The translations under genes were made by a program, and so were the position numbers. Of a stretch of 64,000 nucleotides of DNA, positions 51,208-61,202 are shown piece by piece; the first letter of the stretch is position 1; every line of letters starts with the position of its first letter. Source of the stretch: Rickettsiales bacterium (GTDB lineage: Bacteria; Pseudomonadota; Alphaproteobacteria; G027485855); contig JAIXQD010000008.1 of NCBI GenBank assembly GCA_027485855.1, positions 1-64,000 of the forward strand, written 5' to 3'. Under the pieces are notes generated by a model, which searched no databases, had not been told where the DNA came from, and was given only the letters and a program-made list of their open reading frames with translations.

Positions 51208-53379
51208 TTAATAAAAACGCAGGCGCGGCAGGGCGCCTTTAGGTTGTTTTGGCACAATGCGTTCACCGGGTATATTAACGCTGGGCGTTTCGGTCACATC
51301 GCTATCGGGCGGTCTTGGTGCGGGTGGCCGCATTTCAATGGGCAAGGTTGGATTACCCGCATCCGCACAGATACCATCAGGCGCGGTGCTAAAATTTATG
51401 CCGCCTTGCGCGGGGCCAGCAAGCGCACGCGCCAGCAAGCCTTGGGGTGCATCCCCATTAAGCCTGAGTGTGGCCACAGCTTGTAGGCGCGCCGCAGGGT
51501 CAATATCTTCTGGTGGCAATAAACGCCACACCCCGCGAGAGCCCTCGCCTAAAAAGCCCTCGGTCGCCGCAAACCGATAGCTGTCATCTTGCTCAAGTGT
51601 GGCAACATTGCCAATTTTCCGCAGGCGCACAGGCAGGCGCGTGCCCGCTGGCGACACCATCACCCAACCATCTTGCGGCAGGCTTGCCGCTATATCGAGC
51701 GTGAGCTGAATAACGCGTATATCGGCATTTACATCAAAGCGCCAGCCATCGGCATCGGCTTGCGCGGTTTGCGTTTGCGTTATATATACGGGCTGCACGC
51801 CGCGCCCCGTTTGTTGCTTAAGCGCCGCCAGCTGTGCGCCGATATTTTGCAAGCGCGCCTCATCAACCATGCCAAAGCCGCCAAAGCTGGGCGCAAATAA
51901 ACGCCCCGCCCCATTACTGATATAGGCAACATTGCGTGAGCCTTGCCGCAGCCTTATGGGCTCGGCGGCCAATAATAATGCTAATTCAAGCTCGGCATTA
52001 TTCAGGCTTGGTTGTGCGGCTTTAAGCCTTAAGGCCAAGCCCGCAAGATAGGGCGTGCTAAAAGATGTGCCGCGCAAAGCTGTGCGCGGCAGGTTTGCGT
52101 CTGGCAGGCCAGCCAGATATTTGGGCGTATAGCCATTATTAATGTAGTTATCAATCGCTGCGGGCAATGCGGCACGATAGGCAACAATCATACGCTCTAA
52201 ATGCGGCAGGGCCCGACGAAAATATTCCTGATTAGCCGCCGCATGGCTGTTCCCTGCTTCTGCGGCAAGGCTCAGCGCCCGCCCTTCGGCAATCAAGGCC
52301 GGCAGTGCGGCCTTTTGCGCATAGCTGCCGCCAATAAAGCGCAAATTGCTTTCTAGGTTTTCAAGCGCATGGGCCAACTTGGCGGGCGTACTATAGCCGC
52401 CGCTACGCAAGCGCACATCACCCGCGCTGCGCTTATGCGTTATAAACTCACCATTACCGATAGCATTAAAAACCAAAACATCGGTTGAGGCGCGCAACCG
52501 TGCCGCAAAAGCCGCGGGCGGCAGCAAATAGGTAAATTGCAAATTTTGGTCAACATAGGGGTTGCTGGCCAGCACGCTGCTATCTTCGCCGCTATAACGG
52601 GTTATCTGGCAGCGCTCAACCGCGCCCACCAGCAAGCCCTGATTAAGCAATTGCGCCAAAGGCACAAAATTAGCGCCCGCGCCAGAATCCGCTTGCGCCC
52701 CACCATAATTGCCGGCGGCCTGCAACATCAATGCGCGCATATTTTGCTGATAAAGCCATGGGCGATTATAGTCGCTTGGGCCGCCCTCGGCCTCGGATAC
52801 AGAAACCACATCATGGCTGTTAATGGCATTTTGCAAATAACCATTTATGCGGTTGCGGCCATAAGCATATAGCCAATTGTTGCGATACTCATTTTCGCGG
52901 CCATAAGACAACATGCTGATGCCTGCATCATTGGCAACCGCCACACGTGCTGTATCTGGCCCAACAGCGGCAAGTGTGGCCACAGTGGCCGCCTGCAAAT
53001 GCTGGCCGCTAATGCCAGAGCCGCCCACGCGCATCAGCCCGTCCCACCAACCTTGCGGGCCATAATGTAAGCCGGCACCGCTTTCTAAGAGCAAACCACT
53101 GGCTTGCGGCGCGCCCGCTAAAGGCGGCAAGGCATCGACCGCAGCATTGATGCCGGTAATAGGCACTTGTTTTTGGCCAACATTAGCTGGTGTTGCCAGC
53201 GTATCGGGCAGCTCGGTCCAATCGGCTTGCCAATCATGCAGATTTTCAACAAACTCTTGTGTTTGCGGGGCGTTTTGTAAAAGGTCTGGCTGGGTTTCAG
53301 TGGTGCATGTACTAAGCAACACCGCGCCCGATAGGCCAACGGCGGCAATAAGCCATTTGGATTTGCGTTTCTGTTTCAT
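51208..53379 (-). CDS. Subtilase-like (S8) lipoprotein with C-terminal P-like domain
   Basis: A 723-residue protein. A signal peptide with a lipobox-like end (LLSTC, Cys 25) suggests membrane anchoring. The oxyanion Asn lies in LQAAGNYGG (about 224) and the catalytic Ser in RGTSFSTPYLAGLAL (about 439), as in subtilases. The His and Asp are not obvious: the expected HGTHVAG is replaced by GQHLQAATVATLAAVG (about 126-140). A beta-rich domain near 540-650 (GWRFDVNADIRVIQLTLDI) resembles the proprotein-convertase P domain. The end is Pro-rich. It may be an altered or inactive protease. Confidence 0.75.
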   Translation of the reverse strand: MKQKRKSKWLIAAVGLSGAVLLSTCTTETQPDLLQNAPQTQEFVENLHDWQADWTELPDTLATPANVGQKQVPITGINAAVDALPPLAGAPQASGLLLESGAGLHYGPQGWWDGLMRVGGSGISGQHLQAATVATLAAVGPDTARVAVANDAGISMLSYGRENEYRNNWLYAYGRNRINGYLQNAINSHDVVSVSEAEGGPSDYNRPWLYQQNMRALMLQAAGNYGGAQADSGAGANFVPLAQLLNQGLLVGAVERCQITRYSGEDSSVLASNPYVDQNLQFTYLLPPAAFAARLRASTDVLVFNAIGNGEFITHKRSAGDVRLRSGGYSTPAKLAHALENLESNLRFIGGSYAQKAALPALIAEGRALSLAAEAGNSHAAANQEYFRRALPHLERMIVAYRAALPAAIDNYINNGYTPKYLAGLPDANLPRTALRGTSFSTPYLAGLALRLKAAQPSLNNAELELALLLAAEPIRLRQGSRNVAYISNGAGRLFAPSFGGFGMVDEARLQNIGAQLAALKQQTGRGVQPVYITQTQTAQADADGWRFDVNADIRVIQLTLDIAASLPQDGWVMVSPAGTRLPVRLRKIGNVATLEQDDSYRFAATEGFLGEGSRGVWRLLPPEDIDPAARLQAVATLRLNGDAPQGLLARALAGPAQGGINFSTAPDGICADAGNPTLPIEMRPPAPRPPDSDVTETPSVNIPGERIVPKQPKGALPRLRFY

Positions 53380-53499
53380 CGGGCGGGCTAGAATTCCAAC
53401 AAAAGTTTATGCATATTTACAACTCATAAGAAACACTGGCACATAGGAATTTCTTGTGCAAGCCTTGCTTGCCTTCCTGATTTACCGCGGAGCAGTCTA

Positions 53500-54429
53500 A
53501 TGAGCATTTGCTATGCCATTACACTTTATAACAAGCAAGATTACATCGTGCCCGTGCTGGACGCTATTGCCGGCGAATGGAGCCGCACCGGTGGCGAGAT
53601 TATCATTTACGACGATGCCTCAAACGACGCCTCTTTGCTCTTGGTTAAAAGCCACCCCCTTTATGCGCAAGGCGCCATTCGCCTCTTGGAAAACCCTGAA
53701 AATAAAGGCCTTATTGTGGCAACCCAAGCGCTGATTGATGCGGCCACACAGCCCTATTTACGCCTGATTGATGCGGACGATATCATTAACCCCGGCTCGA
53801 CCAAAAACCTGCTCGATTGGCTAACACTACACAAATGCGCCATGGTTTTTGGGCAGGCTGAAACTTTGACGCCCGATATAAAAATACGCGCCACCCATAA
53901 ATTGGTTAACCCAAAAATTTTAACCAATCCCGCGCGGTTTTTTCTAACGAGCACACCCTATAATGTATCGGTAGCGCTGTTTGATACACATATCTTAAAG
54001 GCCCAGCCACCACTGCCGAGCCAGTGGCGGCATGCGCAAGATTTGCTGTTAGTGCTGCGCCTGTTAGGAAAACATTCTTTTGGCAGTATTGATAATGTTT
54101 GTGCGCTATTGCCACAAAGCAGCGGCAATCGGCTGTCGCGGCGCATGGCCGAAATGTATGGGCAAATGTGCGAGATTACTGCGCATGAGCTGCCACAGAA
54201 TATGCCACTTTCAGTTTGGCGCTTTGCGGTGCGGCGCAATGCCCGTCGGGCCATGCATTATTTTAGGCGCGAGGCCAAGCCGCTTTACAGCCGCGCCTTG
54301 CGGCGTGAGCTGATGTGGCATTGGTTTAAATCGGCTGTGCTTAGCCGCAGCAATGCACAAAAAACCCTGCTACGCCTAGCCGAGATTTTTGCCAAAGATG
54401 CCGCGCGTATTTTGCAAAAAGCCGCCTAG
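53500..54429 (+). CDS. Family 2 glycosyltransferase
   Basis: A 309-residue protein with the GT2 nucleotide-sugar fold: YAITLYNKQDYIVPVLDAIA, EIIIYDDASNDASLLLV (first Asp pair), IRLLENPENKGLIVATQALI and YLRLIDADDIINPGST (the DAD metal site). The C-terminal 100 residues are basic and helical with no clear membrane segment. The acceptor is unknown. It is divergent from the subtilase-like gene. Confidence 0.88.
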   Translation: MSICYAITLYNKQDYIVPVLDAIAGEWSRTGGEIIIYDDASNDASLLLVKSHPLYAQGAIRLLENPENKGLIVATQALIDAATQPYLRLIDADDIINPGSTKNLLDWLTLHKCAMVFGQAETLTPDIKIRATHKLVNPKILTNPARFFLTSTPYNVSVALFDTHILKAQPPLPSQWRHAQDLLLVLRLLGKHSFGSIDNVCALLPQSSGNRLSRRMAEMYGQMCEITAHELPQNMPLSVWRFAVRRNARRAMHYFRREAKPLYSRALRRELMWHWFKSAVLSRSNAQKTLLRLAEIFAKDAARILQKAA

Positions 54430-54447
54430 CGCCAAACTAGTCACGCC

Positions 54448-54480
54448 CCTAACCCAGCACGCCTAACCCAGCACCCCTAA
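54448..54480. repeat. 14-bp tandem duplication at the chemoreceptor stop
   Basis: CCTAACCCAGCAC occurs at 54448-54460 and 54462-54474, one base apart, and a third start CCCTAAC overlaps the TAG (minus strand) of the chemoreceptor gene. The copies lie between the ends of the convergent glycosyltransferase and chemoreceptor genes. Confidence 0.8.
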
Positions 54481-56438
54481 CTGCGCGCCAGAAATGTCTC
54501 TATCTCTTGCCGCAATTCGGCCGATTGCCCGCTGAGCTTGCCTGCTGTTTGCTGCAAGAGACGCGTGGCCTCGCCAGTTTCGCTTGCGGCTAAACTGACC
54601 TTAGTGATGTTTTGCGTTACTTCGCGCGTGCCCATGGCGGCTTGCTCAACACTGCGGGCAATTTCGCTGGTGGCGGCCGATTGCTCTTCAACCGCGGCGG
54701 CAACCTGGCCCGCCAAGCTGTTAAGCTCGGTAATGGTCTCGGCAATTTGCTCGATTGAGGCAACGCAACCGCTGGTGGCGGCGCGCATATCGCGCACTTG
54801 CTGGCCGATTTCTTCGGTAGCTTTGCCGGTTTGATTGGCCAAAGCCTTAACCTCGCTCGCCACAACCGCAAAGCCTTTACCAGCCTCACCTGCACGCGCG
54901 GCCTCAATGGTGGCATTTAGTGCCAGCAGGTTGGTTTGCTCGGCAATGTCGTTAATCAGCATCACCACTTGGCCGATTTTTTCAGCCGCGCCCTGCAAGC
55001 CCTGCACGGCTGTGGTGGTGCTTTGTGCTTGCAGATTTGCCGCCTGCGCCTTTTGGCTTTGCTGCTGCACACTTTGGCCAATCTCTTTTATCGAGGCCGT
55101 AAGCTCTTCGGTAGAGGCCGCCACGGTTTGCACATTGGCCGAGGCCTCTTCAGCGGCGGCGGCCACGCTGGCTGCTTGCGCCTCGGTTTGGGCGGCGCGC
55201 TCGCTCATGCGCTGCGCTGTGTCTTTAAGCTCATTCACCGCGCCCGTCACCCCATGCACCACTTCAGTTACTTTGGCGCTCATGGCGACCTCTGCGCTGA
55301 CCAAATTCCAAGTGAGCATGGCACCGATATATTCGTTGTTATTGTTATGAATGGCCGAGACCAGCAAATCCATACTCTCGGGGCCTATTTTAATTTTAGC
55401 CCGATGCGGCAATTTTTCGGGCGTGGCCAACATGCGCCGCTGGTGTGATGGGTCCTTGTGGAAAATATCCATCGAGCAGCCCAGCAATTCTTCTGGCTTA
55501 GCGGGCAAATATTGCGCCAATTTTTGCAAAGTGCGCAGCGAGGTATTATTCACATAATCAATTTTGAAATCATTGCGCGCATCAACGGTCATCACATTGG
55601 TGGGCATACCATCGACCATTTGCTTAAGGCGCATGGCTTGCAACACGGCAATGCGCAGACTTGTTGTGGCTTGTTGCAACTGGCCGATTTCGTCGCTGCG
55701 GCCATCTTGCACATTTATGCGTGCATCCTCGCCCTTGGCCAAACTCTTTATGCTGTGTGTCACTGCCACTAAGGGCGCCACCAGAAGCTTGCGCCCCACC
55801 CAAAAAGACAACGAGACCGAAAGCAGCAACATAAAGGCCGACACAAAGGTCACATGCATTTTGTAGCTGGCAAGGGCGGCAATAAAATCTTCGGTGTCGG
55901 CACTGGCTTTGGTCGCATTATAAGCAGAAAGCTCAGTTAAAACGGCCATGGCCGGCGTATAGCTTTCTTTGCCCGCAGCGCCAAGCCCCGCAAAAAATTG
56001 TTCAAGCGGCGTTGTTTCAGGCAGTGCCAACACAGCATTGGTGCTGGCGATATAGCGGTCAAAGAGCGGGTCGAACTGCGCCCGCGCCGCACGGCCACGC
56101 TCGCTCATTTCTGCCGCATGTTGCTCTTGCAGGGCGCGCATTTCTTGCAATAGTTTTTGCCGATGTGTTTCTAATGTGGCGCGAGTGCTGCTGTCTTTTT
56201 CAGCCACAAGCGTACGAATGGTGCGGCTATAATCGATAAGATTAAGTTGCAAAGAGCTAATCAGATCGGCGCGGTGACGGGTTTTATCTAAGGATGCCAT
56301 TTGCGCTTGCTTGTCGCTGGTCGAAAACCACGTATAGCCAGCCACACAAAGGCTGCCAAAAGCCATAACGGCCACCACCAAAATAATTTTACCCATGACC
56401 GAAATGCGCAAAAGCTTATTTTCTAATATTGCCAGCAT
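54477..56438 (-). CDS. Methyl-accepting chemotaxis protein with PAS-like domain
   Basis: A 653-residue receptor. TM helix 1 at about 17-38; a helical periplasmic sensor to 190; TM helix 2 at 194-216; HAMP to about 270; a PAS-like domain at about 275-375 ([24 protein letters not shown]-like); and a cytoplasmic signalling coiled coil with the hairpin tip [20 protein letters not shown]. No CheR-binding pentapeptide at the end. The start MLAILENK at 56438 follows GGAG; the longer open frame is unlikely. Ligand unknown. Confidence 0.93.
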   Translation of the reverse strand: MLAILENKLLRISVMGKIILVVAVMAFGSLCVAGYTWFSTSDKQAQMASLDKTRHRADLISSLQLNLIDYSRTIRTLVAEKDSSTRATLETHRQKLLQEMRALQEQHAAEMSERGRAARAQFDPLFDRYIASTNAVLALPETTPLEQFFAGLGAAGKESYTPAMAVLTELSAYNATKASADTEDFIAALASYKMHVTFVSAFMLLLSVSLSFWVGRKLLVAPLVAVTHSIKSLAKGEDARINVQDGRSDEIGQLQQATTSLRIAVLQAMRLKQMVDGMPTNVMTVDARNDFKIDYVNNTSLRTLQKLAQYLPAKPEELLGCSMDIFHKDPSHQRRMLATPEKLPHRAKIKIGPESMDLLVSAIHNNNNEYIGAMLTWNLVSAEVAMSAKVTEVVHGVTGAVNELKDTAQRMSERAAQTEAQAASVAAAAEEASANVQTVAASTEELTASIKEIGQSVQQQSQKAQAANLQAQSTTTAVQGLQGAAEKIGQVVMLINDIAEQTNLLALNATIEAARAGEAGKGFAVVASEVKALANQTGKATEEIGQQVRDMRAATSGCVASIEQIAETITELNSLAGQVAAAVEEQSAATSEIARSVEQAAMGTREVTQNITKVSLAASETGEATRLLQQTAGKLSGQSAELRQEIETFLARS

Positions 56439-56567
56439 GGATATCTCCGTTCTTTTGATTACATGTGTATGCTTGCTTTCATGGGCACCCTGCGCTCGAT
56501 TCGGGCGTTTTGGTAGACATCTCTTTGAAAAATAACTATATTCCGCAAAACACAGCAGGAGACACTC

Positions 56568-58277
56568 ATGGCCAAGCCCGCCCCCAAGCCCACCGGTAAA
56601 CCCGCCTATCAATATGTGCATGTGCTTAAGGGCCTCACCAAGGGCTACTCAACCGGCAAAAAAGTTTTTGAAAATATCTGGTTGTCGTTTTTTCCAGGCG
56701 CAAAAATTGGTGTGATTGGTGTGAACGGTTCGGGTAAATCAACCTTGCTCAAAATCTTGGCGGGGCAAGATAAAGAATTCACCGGCGAAAGCTGGACGGC
56801 TGAGGGCGCGACCGTGGGTTACTTACCACAAGAGCCGCAGCTTGATGCCAGCATGAGCGTTGGCGAAAATGTGTTGCAGGCGCTGGCCAGCACCAAAGCC
56901 TTGGTTGATGAGTTTGAAACAGTCTCCAACAAACTGGGCGAAGTAGAAGACGCCGATGAGATGACCAGACTTATTGAGCGTCAGGCCGAATTACAAGAGC
57001 AAATCGATGCCGCCGATGCGTGGGACCTAGCCCGCACCGTTGAAATTGCTATGGATGCGCTGCGCTGCCCGCCTTTTGACTCGGCGGTTGATAAATTATC
57101 AGGCGGTGAAAAACGCCGCGTGGCCTTATGCAAATTGCTGCTGGAAAAACCTGATTTTCTGCTGCTCGATGAGCCCACCAACCACCTCGACGCTGAAAGC
57201 GTGGCGTGGTTGCAGCGCCATTTACAAGATTATGCCGGCACCGTGGTGCTGGTGACGCACGACCGCTATTTCCTTGACCAAGTCACGGGTTGGATTCTTG
57301 AGCTCGATCGCGGGCAGGGTATCCCCTATGAGGGCAATTACTCGGCTTGGCTTGAGCAAAAACGCAAGCGCCTTGAGCAAGAAAGCCGCGAAGAGGGCGC
57401 CCGTCAACGTGCCCTCAGCCGTGAGTTAGAATGGATTCAAGCCAGCCCCAAAGCGCGGCAAAGCAAAAGCAAGGCGCGTATTTCGGCCTATGAAGATTTG
57501 CTGGCCAACAACAAAGATAAATCGCCCGATACGGCACAAATTATTATTCCAACCCCGCCACGCTTGGGCAATATCGTTATTGAGGCCGAGCATCTTAATA
57601 AAGGCTTTGGCGATAAACTGCTGTTTGAAAATCTTGATTTCCGCCTGCCACCTGGTGGCATTGTCGGCATTATCGGGCCGAACGGCGCTGGTAAAACCAC
57701 GCTCTTTCGCATGATTAACGGGCAAGACACGCCCGATAGCGGCAGCTTACGCGTGGGCGAAACCGTGCAGCTCGGTTATGTCGATCAATCGCGTGACAGT
57801 CTCAATGCCAATAAAAGCGTGTGGGAAGAAATATCCGACGGGCTTGATATTTTGCTGCTCGATAAGCGGCAAATTCAAAGCCGCGCCTATGTGGCGGCTT
57901 TTGGCTTTAAAGGCGCCGACCAACAGAAAAAAGTGGGGCTGCTTTCGGGCGGGGAGCGCAACCGCGTGCACCTAGCTAAAATGCTTAAATCGGGCGCTAA
58001 TGTGCTGCTGCTGGACGAACCCACCAACGACCTTGATGTTGATACGCTGCGCGCCCTTGAGGATGCGCTGGTCGATTTTCCGGGCTGTGCTGTGGTTATC
58101 AGCCACGATCGCTACTTCCTTGACCGTATCGCCACACATATTTTGGCCTTTGAGGGCAATAGCCAAGTGGTGTGGTTTGAGGGCAATTACGCCGATTATG
58201 AAGCCGACCGCAAACGGCGCTTGGGCGGTGATGCCGACCAGCCGCAGCGCATAAAATATAAGCCGCTGACACGATAG
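56568..58277 (+). CDS. ettA: Energy-dependent translational throttle protein EttA (ABC-F)
   Basis: A 569-residue ABC-F ATPase that binds the ribosomal E site and senses the ATP/ADP ratio. It has two ATPase halves: Walker [10 protein letters not shown] with [20 protein letters not shown] and [11 protein letters not shown], then GPNGAGKTT with [15 protein letters not shown] and [11 protein letters not shown]. The arm between the halves and the linker ([18 protein letters not shown]) fit EttA. GGAG precedes the ATG. It is divergent from the chemoreceptor. Confidence 0.96.
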   Translation: MAKPAPKPTGKPAYQYVHVLKGLTKGYSTGKKVFENIWLSFFPGAKIGVIGVNGSGKSTLLKILAGQDKEFTGESWTAEGATVGYLPQEPQLDASMSVGENVLQALASTKALVDEFETVSNKLGEVEDADEMTRLIERQAELQEQIDAADAWDLARTVEIAMDALRCPPFDSAVDKLSGGEKRRVALCKLLLEKPDFLLLDEPTNHLDAESVAWLQRHLQDYAGTVVLVTHDRYFLDQVTGWILELDRGQGIPYEGNYSAWLEQKRKRLEQESREEGARQRALSRELEWIQASPKARQSKSKARISAYEDLLANNKDKSPDTAQIIIPTPPRLGNIVIEAEHLNKGFGDKLLFENLDFRLPPGGIVGIIGPNGAGKTTLFRMINGQDTPDSGSLRVGETVQLGYVDQSRDSLNANKSVWEEISDGLDILLLDKRQIQSRAYVAAFGFKGADQQKKVGLLSGGERNRVHLAKMLKSGANVLLLDEPTNDLDVDTLRALEDALVDFPGCAVVISHDRYFLDRIATHILAFEGNSQVVWFEGNYADYEADRKRRLGGDADQPQRIKYKPLTR

Positions 58278-58364
58278 GGGTGTTTTTGGGTTTTTTGGGG
58301 GGGCTGCTGACTTAAAAGCATATTGACAGCGCAGCGCAATATCAGCTTGAGTAATGGCCTCACC

Positions 58365-59315
58365 ATGACTGAAAAACCAAACTCGCCCCAAAATATCACC
58401 CCGCCCACAGGTGCGCCACCCACAACGGCCCCAGCGCGCCCCAGCGCCTGGAGCAGCCAGCGCGACAGAATCTGGCGCTCTTATGTGACCAACAAAGCTT
58501 TTATTTTTCACCCCACCGATCGCGATGCGCGCAAACGTCATGCCGATGCGCTGCTGGGTCTGCTCAGCATCACCGACCCGCTTGGCCAAGAAGAAACCTT
58601 GCTGGTGCTGGCCGATATGGCACAGCGTAAACACACGCTTATTACGCGCAAATCAATTAATGCCGCGCTGGAAGTGGCATGGCAGGCGCCCTCGCAGCGG
58701 CTTGAGCAAGTGGCCTATGCCTATGCCCGAACCGCGCTCGAGCGTGCACCATGGCTTGCAAACGAGCTTATGGTGGCGCAATTGCTTGATTTTAGTATGC
58801 GCCAAGGCACCAGAGCCACCGCGCAAGACGAGCTTTTTTCGCTGCTTTTGCTGCTCGCCAAAGAGCGCCCCATTTTATTTGACACGGTGCAAACCGAGCG
58901 CCTGTTGCAAGCACTATTGGCGCTGCCTTTTCCGGTGCCGCCCAAAGCTGCCATCCGCCCTGAAGAAGATTGGAATCATCGCGGCCATCTTTTTGCTTTG
59001 TGGCAAGGCATGCTGGCCACCACAGCGCTGCTTGAGAAAGCGCCGCATATTCAGCCGAGCGCCGCACAGCTGCAACTCTTTCAGCAAAAAGCTATGCAAA
59101 GTGTGGTGGCGGGTAATGGCTTGGCCAATTTTTTGCCCGAGCTGAGCGATTTTAATTTTTACACACTTCAGCCCGCGGCCAAACAAGTGCGCAGCACCCG
59201 CGCCCGTCAATTTATTCGGCCCATTGCCAGCTTGGCGCAGGGCACGCCGCTGCCACCAACCGCAACTTCACCCAATGCGCGGCGCCAGCCACGCCTGCCT
59301 GCACCAAAACCTTAA
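58365..59315 (+). CDS. Uncharacterised 316-residue helical protein
   Basis: Not recognised. The first 35 residues are Pro-rich (PQNITPPTGAPPTTAPARPS). The rest is mostly helical, with segments such as RDARKRHADALLGLLS, RKSINAALEVAWQAPSQRLE and AQDELFSLLLLLAKERPILF that recall a helical-repeat fold. It ends with a Pro/Arg-rich tail (RQPRLPAPKP). No signal peptide. ATG 58365 is preferred because the earlier in-frame start lacks a site. It may go with the three genes that follow. Confidence 0.55.
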   Translation: MTEKPNSPQNITPPTGAPPTTAPARPSAWSSQRDRIWRSYVTNKAFIFHPTDRDARKRHADALLGLLSITDPLGQEETLLVLADMAQRKHTLITRKSINAALEVAWQAPSQRLEQVAYAYARTALERAPWLANELMVAQLLDFSMRQGTRATAQDELFSLLLLLAKERPILFDTVQTERLLQALLALPFPVPPKAAIRPEEDWNHRGHLFALWQGMLATTALLEKAPHIQPSAAQLQLFQQKAMQSVVAGNGLANFLPELSDFNFYTLQPAAKQVRSTRARQFIRPIASLAQGTPLPPTATSPNARRQPRLPAPKP

Positions 59316-59414
59316 TAAACAGTAAAGATTTGTAAAAATTTAGTTCTACAAATCAATTACTTACTCGAATTACTTGCGTAATCCTCTGTTATTCTAACAG
59401 TAAGGAGACACCCC

Positions 59415-59924
59415 ATGAGCCAAGTGCGCGAAAAAGTAGAGCAGGTTATTCGCCAAGAGCAGCAAACGCTGAATCTGGTGCGCAATGCTCTGATTGCACA
59501 TGGGCAAGAGCTTGACGCCAGCACGGGTGATGCATCTGGCGATCCCCAATCAGCAGATCATTGGCATGCAATCAAAGCCACCATTGCTGGCCTTGCCACA
59601 CAATTTGAGCAAGGCCACATCGAATATCGCGTAGCGGTTGAGCTGCAAGAGCAAATGGGCAAAACCATCAGCGCGCTTGAGGCGCTTATGGCTGATGCCG
59701 ATAAAAACCTGTCTAAGGCCGAGGCCGCAGCCCTGCAAAAAGCCGTTGCCCATATGCGCGAAATTTATGATGCGCGCTTTAGCCCCGCAAAAATTTCGGC
59801 CGTAAGCGAATTGCCCGCCAAAGAGGGCAAAAAGTTTTCGGCACCCCATGCCGCACAAAATATGCTGCAGGATTTTTTTGGTAAAACAGATGAGAGCAAC
59901 AAACAAGACGGAGGCACACAATGA
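59415..59924 (+). CDS. Uncharacterised 169-residue coiled-coil protein
   Basis: Not recognised. It begins with a long helix (REKVEQVIRQEQQTLNLVRN), has a second helical stretch (VELQEQMGKTISALEALMAD) and ends in a charged, flexible tail (KTDESNKQDGGTQ). No membrane segment. AAGGAG lies 7 bp before the ATG. Its stop overlaps the next start (ATGA), so the two are translated together and may form a complex. Confidence 0.6.
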   Translation: MSQVREKVEQVIRQEQQTLNLVRNALIAHGQELDASTGDASGDPQSADHWHAIKATIAGLATQFEQGHIEYRVAVELQEQMGKTISALEALMADADKNLSKAEAAALQKAVAHMREIYDARFSPAKISAVSELPAKEGKKFSAPHAAQNMLQDFFGKTDESNKQDGGTQ

Positions 59925-60214
59925 AAAACATCCCCACCACTGATGGCGATATCCTGCAAATGGGTCTGGCAACTGCGGTTACCACCCATGGCCGCGTGGC
60001 TGACGCAAACCAAACGCTGGCCGCACAAATGCAGGCCCCGCTTAATGCGGCAACAAAAGCCATAAGCAATGCTGCGGGTGGCTTTGGCGCTCAGGTGCAC
60101 TCATTGCTGAGCACCTTGGCCGAGACCATTGCCAGCGCCATGCCCACCGGTGAGGCGCCGCAAATGGCTGTTGCTGTGGCAAAGAAAAACAACAACCACG
60201 CACCGGGGCGTTAA
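59921..60214 (+). CDS. Uncharacterised 97-residue Ala-rich protein
   Basis: Not recognised. It is Ala/Thr-rich and helical (LGLATAVTTHGRVADANQTL-like), with a hydrophobic, non-membrane segment near the middle (SLLSTLAETIASAMPTG) and a basic end KKNNNHAPGR. It overlaps the previous gene by 4 bp and is followed at 60296 by a good terminator, so the two-gene unit ends here. Confidence 0.6.
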   Translation: MKNIPTTDGDILQMGLATAVTTHGRVADANQTLAAQMQAPLNAATKAISNAAGGFGAQVHSLLSTLAETIASAMPTGEAPQMAVAVAKKNNNHAPGR

Positions 60215-60295
60215 GTCGGGCCAATAAACTGGCTCGATAAGCTAAATCGAGTTCCCCAAGCATTTGGCCAAAATTATTAAGCTAGATGCAACATC

Positions 60296-60333
60296 AACCA
60301 CAAGAGCCGCCTCCCTGCTCTTGTGGTTTTTTG
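60296..60333 (+). terminator. Terminator after the two-gene coiled-coil unit
   Basis: Stem AACCACAAGAGC / GCTCTTGTGGTT with a 9-base loop followed by TTTTTTG, 82 bp after the stop of the 97-residue gene. Confidence 0.9.
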
Positions 60334-60446
60334 TTTTATTGCGCCAGTTAACTTCTTTTGGCCCGTTAACCAAGATTGTTTCAAAAAATTATTCTAACAC
60401 GTAATTTACACTATCATTTTGCCCGAAAAATCTGGCATGAATAAGC

Positions 60447-61178
60447 ATGAAGCACCCCAAAAGCCCAGAGAGCCTCATGTCCTCATTCGCCGCCTTCGAC
60501 CCCCATGGCAGCAGGCCCGCTCGCCCCATGAATGCCGCAATGCGTAGAGCCATGCAAGAATATGCCCAAGCGCAAGATGATAGCTTTAAGGCCAAACCGG
60601 CAAAGCAACCACAGCCGCAACGCCCCACGCAATTAACGCCCCCCACCACGGGCTACACTCCTGCCGCCCGTGCCGCTGAATTTGATTTAATTCCTAACAC
60701 GCGCTATGCCGTGCCGGGCAAAAGTGCGCGCGAAGCCACCCACGCGGCCTATAAACGCCTGCGCGAAGATTTTGTAAAATTTGTAGCTAAAAACTACGCC
60801 GCCGAGATTTTGGCCGCCGGCTTTAGCCAAAAAACCTTGGCCGATATGCGCCAAGGCATTCGCCCGCCCGAACTGGGCATTCATCATGTTTTACCCAAAC
60901 ATGGCGGCGGCACCAACGATTTTGATAATTTAGTTTTTCTCACCAAAAGTGTGCATGCGGCGCTGCATACCGAGCTTGATAAGCAAATTCCGCCACACTT
61001 TTTTAGAGTGTTTGACAGCTATAGCACAACACCGCCACACCTTATTACCATGGTGCGCCTGCCGCGGCCAAAAATGCATTTTGATGTTACGGCAGCCGAC
61101 CTTGCCTATGAGCGGCGTCAACAAAGGCTGCGGGCACCACAACCGAGCAATGGCGCAAATAAGCCGCCCACGCCCTAA
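60447..61178 (+). CDS. HNH nuclease-like protein with disordered N-terminus
   Basis: A 243-residue protein. Residues 1-75 are Pro/Ala/Gln-rich and look flexible. A helical part follows (AREATHAAYKRLREDFVKF). The HNH-type core is at about 145-178: GIHHVLPKHGGGTNDFDNLV then FLTKSVHAALHTEL, with the His-His, Asn and final His in the expected order. It is not fused to a secretion domain. The tail is Pro-rich and ends PPTP. Substrate unknown; an antibacterial toxin or a small defence nuclease are both possible. No immunity gene is evident. Confidence 0.75.
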   Translation: MKHPKSPESLMSSFAAFDPHGSRPARPMNAAMRRAMQEYAQAQDDSFKAKPAKQPQPQRPTQLTPPTTGYTPAARAAEFDLIPNTRYAVPGKSAREATHAAYKRLREDFVKFVAKNYAAEILAAGFSQKTLADMRQGIRPPELGIHHVLPKHGGGTNDFDNLVFLTKSVHAALHTELDKQIPPHFFRVFDSYSTTPPHLITMVRLPRPKMHFDVTAADLAYERRQQRLRAPQPSNGANKPPTP

Positions 61179-61202
61179 ATAAATATACCCTGAATAAATA
61201 TG
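61173..61202. repeat. 15-bp tandem duplication joining the HNH stop and the next start
   Basis: CCCTAAATAAATATA (61173-61187) is followed by CCCTGAATAAATATG (61188-61202). The first copy carries the TAA of the HNH gene; the second carries an in-frame TGA-like triplet and ends in the ATG of the prepilin-peptidase-like gene. Confidence 0.85.

Noticed and set aside
56439..56621. N-terminal extension of the PAS-containing chemoreceptor
   Set aside because: It would overlap ettA and place 61 extra residues before the first membrane helix; a good ribosome site marks the shorter start.
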